Of a DNA stretch of 37,121 nucleotides, positions 26,994 through 35,350 are shown one piece after another. The position numbers were made by a program, and so were the translations under genes. The notes beneath the pieces were generated by a model that ran no database searches, was not told the origin of the DNA, and saw only the letters and a program-made list of their open reading frames with translations. The DNA lies in the NCBI GenBank assembly GCA_003278345.1, contig QCFH01000015.1, positions 1 through 37,121 on the forward strand, in the 5' to 3' direction. Each line of letters begins with the position of its first letter. The stretch's first letter is position 1. This stretch comes from Prochlorococcus sp. AG-363-C02 (GTDB lineage Bacteria > Cyanobacteriota > Cyanobacteriia > PCC-6307 > Cyanobiaceae).

Positions 26994-27419
26994 TTGAGTA
27001 AAGCCATTTCTTCTTTTGGCAAAGTTGTTTTCAGCTTGCTTCTTTTCCCGCTATTGTTAAATGCCTTTGCAAAACCTTCTCTATCTAAGGAAGAATCTAA
27101 CAAAAAGCCTGCACGCGAAGAAGAACTTTTCTTATATAGAGCTATAGGTGCAACTTATATATGCGTTGCTAGAGAGGTTGACATCGAATTTTCAAAAGCC
27201 TCTGCAATTGCAGCTATAACTTATGTGAATTTGATCGAAGGTAAGCACGGTGGCAAACTAGAAAGTTACCCTGATAAAGTGTTTTCTAGAAAAGAGCTTG
27301 TATTTGGAGCAAATAATCAACTTGTACCTGCTGCTGTTGAATATTGTCCAGATAAAGTTCCTAAAGAAACTAAAAAACAAGTGGAGAAATATATGAAGGA
27401 ATTAAAGAAGAAGAAGTAA
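26994..27419 (+). CDS. Conserved hypothetical exported protein
   Basis: A 141-residue protein with a clear signal peptide: basic SKAISSFGK, hydrophobic VVFSLLLFPLLLNAFA, and probable cleavage after AFA at residue 26. The mature part begins charged (KPSLSKEESNKKPAREEE), then has LYRAIGATYICVAREVDIEF and AAITYVNLIEGKHGGKL, and ends in a Lys-rich helix EKYMKELKKKK. It has two Cys in the mature region, possibly a disulfide. I do not know its function; I recall similar small exported proteins in picocyanobacteria. The start is TTG at 26994 because no ATG or GTG in frame precedes the signal sequence. It is convergent with prs, ten bases apart. Confidence 0.7.
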   Translation: MSKAISSFGKVVFSLLLFPLLLNAFAKPSLSKEESNKKPAREEELFLYRAIGATYICVAREVDIEFSKASAIAAITYVNLIEGKHGGKLESYPDKVFSRKELVFGANNQLVPAAVEYCPDKVPKETKKQVEKYMKELKKKK

Positions 27420-27428
27420 TTTAGGTAT

Positions 27429-28424
27429 TTATCTAAACATAGAACTTATAGAACTCTCTTCGTGAATTCTCCAAATTGCTTCTCCCAACATATTTGCAAC
27501 AGAAAGAACTTTTAGTTGCGGGAAGTATTGGCTTTTAGGTACTGGAATACTATTAGTTACAACAACTTCTTCAAAAAGACCTTTGGTTGATAAGCGCGTG
27601 TAAGCAGGAGGCGAAAACACTGCATGTGATGCACAAGCTATAACTCTTTTTGCTCCCTCTTTTCTTAATAGCTCAGCTCCTGCACAAATTGTTCCACCAG
27701 TATCAATCATGTCATCTATAAGTATTGCTGTTTTATCCTTTACATCTCCAATAACTGTAAGACTTTCAGCAATATTGTGCGCTGCTCGTCGTTTGTCAAT
27801 AATAGCAAGAGGGGCATCTTTCATTTTTTTTGCAAAGGCTCTGGCCCTGGCAACTCCTCCAACATCAGGAGAAACAACAACTATCTCATCAAGATTTTTA
27901 GTTGAAAGATAATCAATCAATACTGGTGAACCGTATATATGGTCACATGGAATATCGAAATAACCTTGTATTTGTGCAGAATGCAAGTCCATTGCTAGAA
28001 CTCTGTCAACTCCTGATGCAACTAAAAGATTGGCTGATAGTTTTGCAGTAATTGATTCTCTACCTGCTGTTTTTCTATCTGCTCTTGCATATCCGTAATA
28101 AGGGATAACTGATGTTACTTGTCGTGCTGAAGCTCTTTTGCATGCATCTACCATAATCATTAATTCCATTAGGCTGTCATTTACAGGAGCACAGGTTGGT
28201 TGAATTAGAAAAACGTCACAGCCTCTAATAGATTGCTGAATCTGAACATAAAGTTCTCCATCTGCAAACCTTTTGGATACCAGAGATACATCTTCTATTC
28301 CTAGATAGCAAGCTATCTCTTTCGCAAGGCTAGGATTGGAAGTACCACTAATTAATTTGAGTCGCTGCTTGTTGTGACTGCTTTTTATATTCTCAGCAGT
28401 AGCTGCGGTGATAAAGCTTGTCAC
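27429..28424 (-). CDS. prs: Ribose-phosphate pyrophosphokinase
   Basis: Makes PRPP from ribose 5-phosphate and ATP, the precursor of purines, pyrimidines, histidine, tryptophan and NAD. The protein has LKLISGTSNPSLAKEIA, the FADGE loop, DLHSAQIQGYFDIPCDHIYG and the PRPP-binding loop ILIDDMIDTGGT. GTG at 28424 (331 residues, V-T-S-F-I-T) is preferred over the upstream start at 28451, since the extra nine residues look unlike the family and would eat into the divergent gene's upstream region. Class I bacterial length is about 310-330. Its product feeds HisH's pathway and guaB3-related purine metabolism elsewhere in the window. Confidence 0.95.
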   Translation of the reverse strand: MTSFITAATAENIKSSHNKQRLKLISGTSNPSLAKEIACYLGIEDVSLVSKRFADGELYVQIQQSIRGCDVFLIQPTCAPVNDSLMELMIMVDACKRASARQVTSVIPYYGYARADRKTAGRESITAKLSANLLVASGVDRVLAMDLHSAQIQGYFDIPCDHIYGSPVLIDYLSTKNLDEIVVVSPDVGGVARARAFAKKMKDAPLAIIDKRRAAHNIAESLTVIGDVKDKTAILIDDMIDTGGTICAGAELLRKEGAKRVIACASHAVFSPPAYTRLSTKGLFEEVVVTNSIPVPKSQYFPQLKVLSVANMLGEAIWRIHEESSISSMFR

Positions 28425-28509
28425 GTTCGCCGCAATTGAAACCCTTATCATTGATGCTAATGCTCATAGCTCATCATTCCAAATTATTTTTGATTCTTGT
28501 AGTCGATCG

Positions 28510-29046
28510 ATGATTTCCGAAATGTTATTTCTGACGAACATTGGAAGCAATGACATCTCATCTAGCAGGCAAGGATCACTTGCTATATCAAGGTTCTTTG
28601 GGAATAACCTGATAGAGATTCCATCCCATTTTGAACCTAATAAGCTTCTAAAGGATATTAAAGATCAAAAAGGAATTGTTCATCTTATTGGGGATGTTGC
28701 AATGCCAAATCATTCAGGATTGAGTTGGTTGGAGGCATTGGGTTATTGGAAACAGCCAGTAGGTTTAATGATTGCACCTGATAATTCAGGCAATATTTCT
28801 GGAATGGCAACTGCATATGTGAGTTTATGTATGTCAAAAAAAGTTTTATTAGGGGGAGTGGTCCAATTGGGTGGAGTATGGGATCAAAAGGCAAGAAGTT
28901 TAGATTGCTTACCATGGTGTGGACAAATACCAGATGAAATATTAGTAGAGAATTGTAGTTTGGACAGTATTAGCATAGATCAATCCTTAAAATTAGAAGA
29001 GCTTGCTTTAAATTTAAAAAAACAAATTTATAGGACTAACTTCTAA
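28510..29046 (+). CDS. Conserved hypothetical protein, unknown function
   Basis: I do not recognise this protein of about 178 residues. The ATG at 28510 (MISEMLFLTNIGSND) is preferred; the frame is open upstream to 28408, but that region overlaps the start of prs on the other strand, and a further ATG lies at 28522. The most conserved-looking core is IVHLIGDVAMPNHSGLSWLE followed by YWKQPVGLMIAPDNSG, then a hydrophobic, glycine-rich KKVLLGGVVQLGGVW and CLPWCGQIP, with two Cys in a CxxxC-like CLPWC. No signal peptide is seen. It lies between prs and malQ, divergent from the former. Confidence 0.7.
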   Translation: MISEMLFLTNIGSNDISSSRQGSLAISRFFGNNLIEIPSHFEPNKLLKDIKDQKGIVHLIGDVAMPNHSGLSWLEALGYWKQPVGLMIAPDNSGNISGMATAYVSLCMSKKVLLGGVVQLGGVWDQKARSLDCLPWCGQIPDEILVENCSLDSISIDQSLKLEELALNLKKQIYRTNF

Positions 29047-29111
29047 TTACTTATTATTCTTATAATTTTTTGCTAGCAGACTATTAGATTGCAATTTATG
29101 ATTCATTAATT

Positions 29112-29255
29112 TTATTTTCTCTCTATAATTACATCTATATTGCTATTGTTTAGGCTTTTAATATATGGCAATTTACTATTAAAGATCACACTAGAAAACC
29201 ATATCCCAGCTAGTACTATCCCTATGCAATGTATTGTCATACCTAAATATTTCAT
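29112..29255 (-). CDS. Possible 47-residue single-span membrane peptide
   Basis: The 310-base gap before malQ contains, on the minus strand, a 47-codon frame from ATG 29255 to TAA 29112. It begins MKYLGMTIHCIGIVLAGIWF, has a hydrophobic helix at about 5-25, and a polar tail ending NSNIDVIIERK. The hydrophobic-then-polar pattern is typical of real small membrane proteins, but no ribosome binding site is visible and chance is possible in AT-rich DNA. A TATTAT on the minus strand about 20 bases upstream could be a -10. The rest of the gap shows only a nine-T run (29332-29340). Confidence 0.4.
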   Translation of the reverse strand: MKYLGMTIHCIGIVLAGIWFSSVIFNSKLPYIKSLNNSNIDVIIERK

Positions 29256-29356
29256 ATTTATTTATAGTTTTATTTTTATAATATTAATACTGATTCTTTA
29301 GATTAAATGTAAAAAGAATTAGATTTTTCTGTTTTTTTTTCGCTGGGAGTAAATCT

Positions 29357-30889
29357 TTGGTTGAAAATCGCTTTAGCGGTATATTATTACATCCAACTTC
29401 TTTGCCAAGCAAAGAAGTATGTGGAACTTTTGGAGAGCCTTCAAGGAAATGGATAAAATTACTTTCAGAAAATGGAATTAGTGTTTGGCAGTTTTTACCC
29501 CTTTCACCAGTTGATTCACTAGGATCACCTTATAGTTCTCTTTCAAGTTTTGCTTTAAATCCTTGGTTTTTGGATGCGACTGATCTTGTTAGAGATGGAT
29601 ATCTCCCCTCAAGTATTATTCGAGAACTTCCTAATACAAGTTTAGATATTGATAATTCAGCAATAGATTTTAATTTGGCTGATTTGCGTAGTGATGAAAT
29701 TGGTAAAGCTTTGGCAGCCTATTGGCAAAAGCAAAGTCTAAGTCGACATAACAAATTTAATAATTGGAGTAGAAATCAGTTTTGGCTTGATGACCACGCA
29801 TGTTTTATGGAAATCAGAAAGCAGCATAATGGGCTGCCTTGGTGGGAATGGAAAAGTTCTCTTTCTTCTCATGATTCATATGAACTAGAACTTTGGCGAG
29901 CACAAAATCAAGATAAGTTGTTAGAACATTACTTGGTTCAATGGCATCTTGATCGGCAATGGAGAGAATTACGAAAGCTAGCTAGCGAAAATGAAATTTT
30001 GTTGTTTGGCGATTTACCTTTTTATGTATCAAGAGATAGTTCAGATGTATGGGGTAAAAGACATCTTTTTTCTGTTTTATCTAAAGGCAATCTACTAACT
30101 CAAAGTGGCGTCCCACCAGACTATTTTTCTGAGACTGGTCAATTATGGGGAACGCCAGTATATCGCTGGCAAAAACATAAAAGGACTAGATATAAATGGT
30201 GGAGAGACAGGCTTAATAGGCAATGGGATCTTGTTGATTTATTACGTTTAGATCATTTTAGGGCTCTTGATTCATATTGGTCAGTTTCTGGAAATGATTC
30301 AACCGCAGAGAATGGATGTTGGTTGCCTTCACCAGGATTAGAATTGCTATCGATTCTTAAGAAAGATTTTGGAGGTAATCTTCCTCTGGTTGCAGAGGAT
30401 CTAGGTATAATAACTTCAAGAGTTAATCAATTAAGAGAATATTTTAGATTCGCTGGGATGAAAATACTCCAATTTGCTTTTGATGGAAATGCAGAAAACC
30501 CTTATCTGCCAGAGAACATTAAAGGCAGCAATTGGGTTGTATATACAGGAACACATGACAACTCAACTACAAATGGATGGTGGAATGAAATTAATGATGA
30601 GGTTAAAAATAGAGTTTATGATATTTATGATGGTTCATATGAAGAACCATCTTGGAAGCTTATTGAAATAGGAATGAGAACAGAAGCAATTTTATTTGTT
30701 TCTCCAATTCAAGATATCCTTTCTTTGGGTGAAGATTGTAGGTTAAATAAGCCTGGAACTATTTATAATAATTGGTCATGGAAATTATCAGAATATGATC
30801 TTTATCTTAAAAAATCTATTATAGAATATGGAAATCTATCTTTAGAAAGTGGAAGACAATCTAGCAATATTAATAAATTATTTAAATGA
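29357..30889 (+). CDS. malQ: 4-alpha-glucanotransferase (amylomaltase)
   Basis: A 510-residue GH77 enzyme that transfers maltodextrin segments and releases glucose when short glucans from glycogen breakdown are recycled. The start region SGILLHPTSLPS, WQFLPLSPV and GSPYSSLSSFALNP are typical. The catalytic nucleophile is Asp299 in LLRLDHFRAL, the acid/base is Glu347 in LVAEDLG, and the third carboxylate is Asp401 in TGTHDNSTTNGWW. The size is that of single-domain bacterial/plant DPE1-type enzymes. TTG at 29357 is the only start consistent with the N-terminus. Works in the same pathway as the GH57 branching enzyme at 8462-10030. Confidence 0.95.
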   Translation: MVENRFSGILLHPTSLPSKEVCGTFGEPSRKWIKLLSENGISVWQFLPLSPVDSLGSPYSSLSSFALNPWFLDATDLVRDGYLPSSIIRELPNTSLDIDNSAIDFNLADLRSDEIGKALAAYWQKQSLSRHNKFNNWSRNQFWLDDHACFMEIRKQHNGLPWWEWKSSLSSHDSYELELWRAQNQDKLLEHYLVQWHLDRQWRELRKLASENEILLFGDLPFYVSRDSSDVWGKRHLFSVLSKGNLLTQSGVPPDYFSETGQLWGTPVYRWQKHKRTRYKWWRDRLNRQWDLVDLLRLDHFRALDSYWSVSGNDSTAENGCWLPSPGLELLSILKKDFGGNLPLVAEDLGIITSRVNQLREYFRFAGMKILQFAFDGNAENPYLPENIKGSNWVVYTGTHDNSTTNGWWNEINDEVKNRVYDIYDGSYEEPSWKLIEIGMRTEAILFVSPIQDILSLGEDCRLNKPGTIYNNWSWKLSEYDLYLKKSIIEYGNLSLESGRQSSNINKLFK

Positions 30890-30976
30890 TATAGACTTAT
30901 CTTCTTAATTTTATTGTTTATTATGTTGATTCTAAGTTTATAATTTACCTGATATATCTAAATGGCTAAATAGTAT

Positions 30977-31480
30977 TTAATCTCCATTTTGATTTGTCAT
31001 TAATGGGCTTACAGTTAATACGTTAGATTTGGAAAGAGATAAATGATACTTATTTAGTAATAAAATGCTTATTAGCATCAATGAAATATAAATCAAGAAA
31101 GAAAAATGTCTAGAGTAAACTTTATTTGTATCTAAAAATGATGAGCTTTTATATTTTCTTCTTCTATAAACAGAGTCTTTTGGTAGTAAATTATTAAGAA
31201 TATTATTATCTAGATCTAATTCTTTTTCAAGTATTCTTAACATTTTACGTAAATAAGCTCTTTCTGGAAATTTATGAATCCATCCATTTTCTAATGCTTC
31301 TATTACATTAATTGAAATCTTGGTTTTATTTGATAAGTAGTATCTTGAAAGATTTTGCTTCTCTCTTTCTTCTTTTAATAAGTTAGCAGTTCTTTTAAAT
31401 GACTTTTGATTTATATATTCCCTTTTTATAGAAAATTTATTCTTTTTGTATTTGTAAGAATGGTTAAATTTATTTTTCAT
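30977..31480 (-). CDS. RodZ-like HTH membrane protein with minimal periplasmic part
   Basis: A 167-residue protein from ATG 31480, 14 bases after the pseudouridine synthase gene; an upstream in-frame start at 31516 overlaps that gene and is less likely. It has a very basic N-terminus, a RodZ-type HTH_25 domain at about 27-95 (LLKEEREKQNLSRYYLSNKT, then FPERAYLRKML), a basic juxtamembrane stretch (YRRRKYKS) and one membrane helix at about 126-143. RodZ links MreB to the cell-wall machinery and its HTH binds MreB. Only about 24 residues follow the helix, so the usual periplasmic domain is missing. Function in cell shape is inferred from the HTH-TM layout. Confidence 0.72.
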   Translation of the reverse strand: MKNKFNHSYKYKKNKFSIKREYINQKSFKRTANLLKEEREKQNLSRYYLSNKTKISINVIEALENGWIHKFPERAYLRKMLRILEKELDLDNNILNNLLPKDSVYRRRKYKSSSFLDTNKVYSRHFSFLIYISLMLISILLLNKYHLSLSKSNVLTVSPLMTNQNGD

Positions 31481-31494
31481 AATAAAACTTTTAT

Positions 31495-32205
31495 TTATTT
31501 TAGCAGATTCTGCCATTCATTTGAATTTAGTTCTCTCCATGAGCCTTCGTGAAGATCACCTAATTCTATATTTGCTATTTTTATTCTTATTAAATCAATT
31601 ACTCTTAGGCCTAATTTCTCTGATATTTTTCTTATTTGTCTATTCCTTCCTTCACTAATAACTATCTCTAATAGGCTCCTATTTTTATATTGTTTTTTGA
31701 TAATCACATTGGCTTTATTTGTCTTTTTGCCATCAATCATCACACCATTTTGCCATAACTCAATTGATTTATTTGAAATTATTCCAGATATTAATACTCT
31801 ATAAGTCTTCTTATGTTCATATTTTGGATGTGTTAATTGATAGGTAAGTAAACCATTATTTGTGATTAGTAATGCGCCTCTACTATACATGTCAAGTCTA
31901 CCAACGGGATACATACCTTCTCTAATGTCTGTGGGAATTAGATCAAGAACAGTTTTTCTTCCCAAGTTATCATTACAGCTAGAAATGATTCCTGGGGGCT
32001 TATTAAGTAGAACAACCTTACTTGTTAATTTATTGGGTATAATATAGTTATCAATTCTGATTTTATCCATTTTTATATCTGCCTTTTCTCCTATTTTTGC
32101 TACTCTTTGATTAATAAATACTCTATTCTCTAAAATAAGTTTCTCAGCCTTCCTTCTCGAACAAATTCCAGCTTGTCCTATTATCTTTTGAATTCTCTGT
32201 ACCAT
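31495..32205 (-). CDS. RsuA/RluB/E/F-family pseudouridine synthase
   Basis: A 236-residue rRNA pseudouridine synthase. An S4 RNA-binding domain (about 1-60, QKIIGQAGICSRRKAEKLIL) precedes the catalytic domain. The catalytic motif GRLDMYSRGALLITNNG has the essential Asp, then THPKYEHKKTYRV and EGRNRQIRKISEKLG, both family hallmarks. The closest functional match is RluB, which modifies 23S rRNA helix 80/89 region, but RsuA cannot be excluded. The motif LDMYSRG differs from the more common LDxxTxG by Ser, a conservative change. It sits between the UbiB-like kinase gene (14-base gap) and the RodZ-like gene. Confidence 0.88.
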   Translation of the reverse strand: MVQRIQKIIGQAGICSRRKAEKLILENRVFINQRVAKIGEKADIKMDKIRIDNYIIPNKLTSKVVLLNKPPGIISSCNDNLGRKTVLDLIPTDIREGMYPVGRLDMYSRGALLITNNGLLTYQLTHPKYEHKKTYRVLISGIISNKSIELWQNGVMIDGKKTNKANVIIKKQYKNRSLLEIVISEGRNRQIRKISEKLGLRVIDLIRIKIANIELGDLHEGSWRELNSNEWQNLLK

Positions 32206-32219
32206 ATTAATTATTATGA

Positions 32220-33908
32220 TTAATTAACTGTTAGAGGTGAGAACTTTTTTATAAGCTCATTACTTATTTCAATAGGATTGAACTTGCGTGTCAATAGCTT
32301 AAAAAGTTCTTTTATTTCATTAGCATTGAATTTATCGTCTTTAATCAAGCTTAGCAATAGTTTCCTTCTTATTTCAGAGCCTTTATTGCTTATTAGTAAC
32401 TTTACACCGTTTCTTGCAACAGGGATAAGATCCTTTCCGGGTATTGTTGAAGTCTCTGTAATAACCTCAAGTAGACCTTCTAGCCTGTCTATTCTAATTG
32501 AATTATTTTCATCAAATATTATATCCATAAGTATTTCTATTAGTTCTTCATTCTCTTCAGTTAATAAGCGTTTTGCAATATAAGGGTAAGCAAATCTTAT
32601 GATTTTAAAACTAGAATCGAGCTTTATTGCTAATCCTTCTTGACTTACTACAGCTCTTATTATTAAAGCAAATCGTGCTGGAACTCTAAAAGGGTAATCG
32701 AACATTAAGTCTGAAAATTTATCAGTTATGGTTTTTAGATTTAGAGAATTTACATCTTTATTAATAACACCTCCTAGAACTTCTTCGAGTACAGGCTCTA
32801 TTGCGTTTAAATCTTCTTTCTCTGATAAAAAGCCAAGTATTTGAAAGTCTTTGGCTAGTAGATAATAGTCTTTATTGATTAAATGAACTATTGCTCCAGT
32901 AAGCGTTATTCTATCACTATCATCGATTGAGTCCATCATTCCAAAATCTACATAAGCTAAATTCCCCTTGTCGCCTGTCTTTCCTTTTAAAGCAAATAAG
33001 TTGCCTGGATGAGGATCGGCATGAAAGTATCCAAACTCTAATAATTGTTGGATTCCACTTATTACAGCAGTTCTTATAATGGAAGTAGGATCAAGTCCGT
33101 TTTTTAATAGTATTTCTCTATCTTTTAGCTTTGTTCCTTCTATCCAACTAGTACTAATTACTTTATGTGATGATAAATCTTTTTCGACTAAAGGAACAGT
33201 TACTGATTTATCATCGCTAAACAATCTTTCGAATCTCTCGGCATTATCTGCTTCAAGTTTATAATTTATCTCTTTAAAAAGACATATGCCAAATTCATCT
33301 ATTATCTCATCTAGACCAAAACCCAAATTCAAAGGAAGTAAAGGAGCTATTAATACAGATATGTATCTTATTATTGCTATATCTCTTCTTATTATGAATG
33401 TTAAGTTAGGCCTCTGAATTTTTACGGCTACCCAATAATCATTCTTTAGTCTTGCTTTATATACTTGACCTAGACTTGCTGAAGCTATACATTGTTTAGG
33501 AAAATATTCAAATACTTCATCTACAGACTTGCCTATTTCATTTTTAAAAATACCCCTTGCTAAATCATGATCAAAGGCAGGGAGATTGTCTTGTAAATTT
33601 GTAAGTTGATCTAGCCATTCTTGTTTGACTAAGTCAGGTCTAGTTGATAGAGCTTGGCCTAATTTTATGAAACAGGGACCTAGTTTAGTTATTGTTTCTA
33701 AAAGATAAATTGCCAGATCTTTTTGAATAACTTTATCCTTACTGTTTCCTTGAAATAAGAATCTTAAGATAAATATAGATAAGGTGAAAACTAAATATAT
33801 TATTCTTGGAAGCAATATCCAAGGTCTTAAAATAAGCCAGACAAAATCCCGATGAGCATCGTAGTTCATTGCTGAATTTTTTAATTTATTTTTATGAGTC
33901 TTTTTCAC
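32220..33908 (-). CDS. UbiB/ABC1 (ADCK) family atypical kinase
   Basis: A 562-residue protein of the ABC1/UbiB family, linked to quinone synthesis or membrane lipid-associated phosphotransfer. It has the family-specific KxGQ helix FIKLGQALSTRPDL (KLGQ 82-85), the alanine-rich loop replacement SASLGQVYKA at 143-152, the nucleotide Lys in AVKIQRP, HADPHPGN at 296-303 and the metal-binding DFGMM at 321-325. An N-terminal hydrophobic stretch (about 25-52) and the helical C-terminus suggest membrane association. GTG at 33908 is the longest start; ATG 13 codons later is a good alternative. Cyanobacteria make plastoquinone, so a role in plastoquinone or tocopherol-type prenylquinone metabolism is the usual inference. 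Confidence 0.88.
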   Translation of the reverse strand: MKKTHKNKLKNSAMNYDAHRDFVWLILRPWILLPRIIYLVFTLSIFILRFLFQGNSKDKVIQKDLAIYLLETITKLGPCFIKLGQALSTRPDLVKQEWLDQLTNLQDNLPAFDHDLARGIFKNEIGKSVDEVFEYFPKQCIASASLGQVYKARLKNDYWVAVKIQRPNLTFIIRRDIAIIRYISVLIAPLLPLNLGFGLDEIIDEFGICLFKEINYKLEADNAERFERLFSDDKSVTVPLVEKDLSSHKVISTSWIEGTKLKDREILLKNGLDPTSIIRTAVISGIQQLLEFGYFHADPHPGNLFALKGKTGDKGNLAYVDFGMMDSIDDSDRITLTGAIVHLINKDYYLLAKDFQILGFLSEKEDLNAIEPVLEEVLGGVINKDVNSLNLKTITDKFSDLMFDYPFRVPARFALIIRAVVSQEGLAIKLDSSFKIIRFAYPYIAKRLLTEENEELIEILMDIIFDENNSIRIDRLEGLLEVITETSTIPGKDLIPVARNGVKLLISNKGSEIRRKLLLSLIKDDKFNANEIKELFKLLTRKFNPIEISNELIKKFSPLTVN

Positions 33909-33941
33909 AGCGAAAATAAATTAAATGGTTTTGAATGGATC

Positions 33942-33947
33942 AAGGAG
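33942..33947 (+). promoter_or_regulatory. Ribosome binding site selecting the decarboxylase start
   Basis: AAGGAG lies five bases before ATG 33953, one of the few good Shine-Dalgarno sequences in the window. It decides between two in-frame ATGs (33935 and 33953) for the decarboxylase. Confidence 0.65.
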
Positions 33948-33952
33948 ACTCT

Positions 33953-35350
33953 ATGAGGCTATCTCACTTTCTTACTCTTCAAAGAGGAAAGAGTTTGTTT
34001 TTGCCAGCACATGGTAGAGGAAAGTCATTACCAAATGAAATTCAATCTTTATTAAAAGGGAAGCCAGGTGTTTGGGACATCCCAGAATTACCAGGATTTG
34101 GAGCACCTACATGTTTCGATGGTGCTGTCAGGGATAGTCAAAATAAATCAGCTGAATCCTTAGGAGCAAAAAAAGGATGGTATGGAGTGAATGGAGCAAC
34201 TGGCCTATTACAGGCAGCTCTATTAGCTATTGCTAAACCAAAAGATTCGGTATTGATGCCGCGTAATGTTCATAAGAGCATTATTCACGCTTGTGTCCTG
34301 GGCGACATAAATCCTATTTTCTTTGATCTTCCATTTTTTGATGATCGTGGGCATTATTTTTCGCCTGATTACTCTTGGTTGAAAAGTGTTCTTGAACAAA
34401 TAGATCGGAAAATTATCAAGATAGCTGCTGTAGTAATAACTAATCCCACCTATCAAGGTTACTCTTCAGATCTTAAACCTCTTATTAAGCTTATTCATTC
34501 AAAAGGTTTGCCAGTTTTAGTTGATGAAGCTCATGGATCTTATTTTTCGTTTAGTGAAGGAAATAAATTTCCTAAATCAGCTATTAGTGCCGGAGCTGAT
34601 CTTGTTGTTCAGTCCTTGCATAAATCATCTATAGGCCTCGTACAAACTGCGGCGCTTTGGTGGCAGGGAAGAATAGTTGATCCTTCTATAGTTGATAAAA
34701 GCGTTGCTCTTTTTCAGACAACTAGTACGAGTTCTTTATTGCTAGCTTCGTGTGAGGCATCCATTACTGCATGGCAAACAAATAAAGGAAGAAACAGATT
34801 ACGAATGATTATAAAAAATGCAGAAAATATTTCCTTTAAATTACGCAAAGCAGGATTGCCAATTTTAGATAATCAAGACCCTTTGAAACTAATTTTGCAT
34901 ACATCTTCAGTTGGAATAAATGGAATAAACGCAGATTCATGGTTTATTGATAATGGTGTTGTTCCTGAATTACCCGAGCCTGGAACAATTACCTTTTGTC
35001 TAGGATTTTCTGATCACAGAGGTTTGATCTCTATTCTTAAAAAAAAGTGGAATCAACTTCTTTCATCAAATCTTGATAAGGATTGTTATCCCCCTTTTCC
35101 TAAACCACCTTTTTCTCTATTAGCTTGCTCAGAGATTTCATGCCTTTCGGCTTTTAGGGCTCCATCTCAAATGGTTACTTTGGACAAAGCTGATGGGAGA
35201 ATATCTTCTGAAATGATTTCACCTTACCCTCCAGGCATCCCTATCCTTTTGCCTGGAGAAAAATTAGATCAAGAGCGTATTGATTGGATGATTTACTTGA
35301 GAAGATTTTGGCCAGAGCAAATACCTAATGAAATAATGGTGGTCTCTTAA
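33953..35350 (+). CDS. Orn/Lys/Arg decarboxylase family PLP enzyme
   Basis: A 465-residue fold-type I PLP decarboxylase. ATG at 33953 is preferred over ATG 33935 because AAGGAG (33942-33947) lies five bases before it. It has the opening LPAHGRGKSLP, WYGVNGATGLLQAALLA, the cofactor Asp in VDEAHGSYF and the Schiff-base Lys near 224 in VQSLHKSSIGLVQTA. The C-terminal region (SPYPPGIPILLPGE) is the small C-terminal domain of the family. Substrate (arginine, lysine or ornithine) is not decidable by eye; single-chain forms of this size without an N-terminal wing are common in cyanobacteria. Polyamine synthesis is the likely pathway. The stop overlaps cdsA (TAATG). Confidence 0.88.
   Translation: MRLSHFLTLQRGKSLFLPAHGRGKSLPNEIQSLLKGKPGVWDIPELPGFGAPTCFDGAVRDSQNKSAESLGAKKGWYGVNGATGLLQAALLAIAKPKDSVLMPRNVHKSIIHACVLGDINPIFFDLPFFDDRGHYFSPDYSWLKSVLEQIDRKIIKIAAVVITNPTYQGYSSDLKPLIKLIHSKGLPVLVDEAHGSYFSFSEGNKFPKSAISAGADLVVQSLHKSSIGLVQTAALWWQGRIVDPSIVDKSVALFQTTSTSSLLLASCEASITAWQTNKGRNRLRMIIKNAENISFKLRKAGLPILDNQDPLKLILHTSSVGINGINADSWFIDNGVVPELPEPGTITFCLGFSDHRGLISILKKKWNQLLSSNLDKDCYPPFPKPPFSLLACSEISCLSAFRAPSQMVTLDKADGRISSEMISPYPPGIPILLPGEKLDQERIDWMIYLRRFWPEQIPNEIMVVS

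Noticed and set aside
32278-32583. 101-codon plus-strand frame inside the UbiB-like gene
   Set aside because: Ser/Ile-rich shadow of a Asn/Glu/Ile-rich sense sequence; no independent support.
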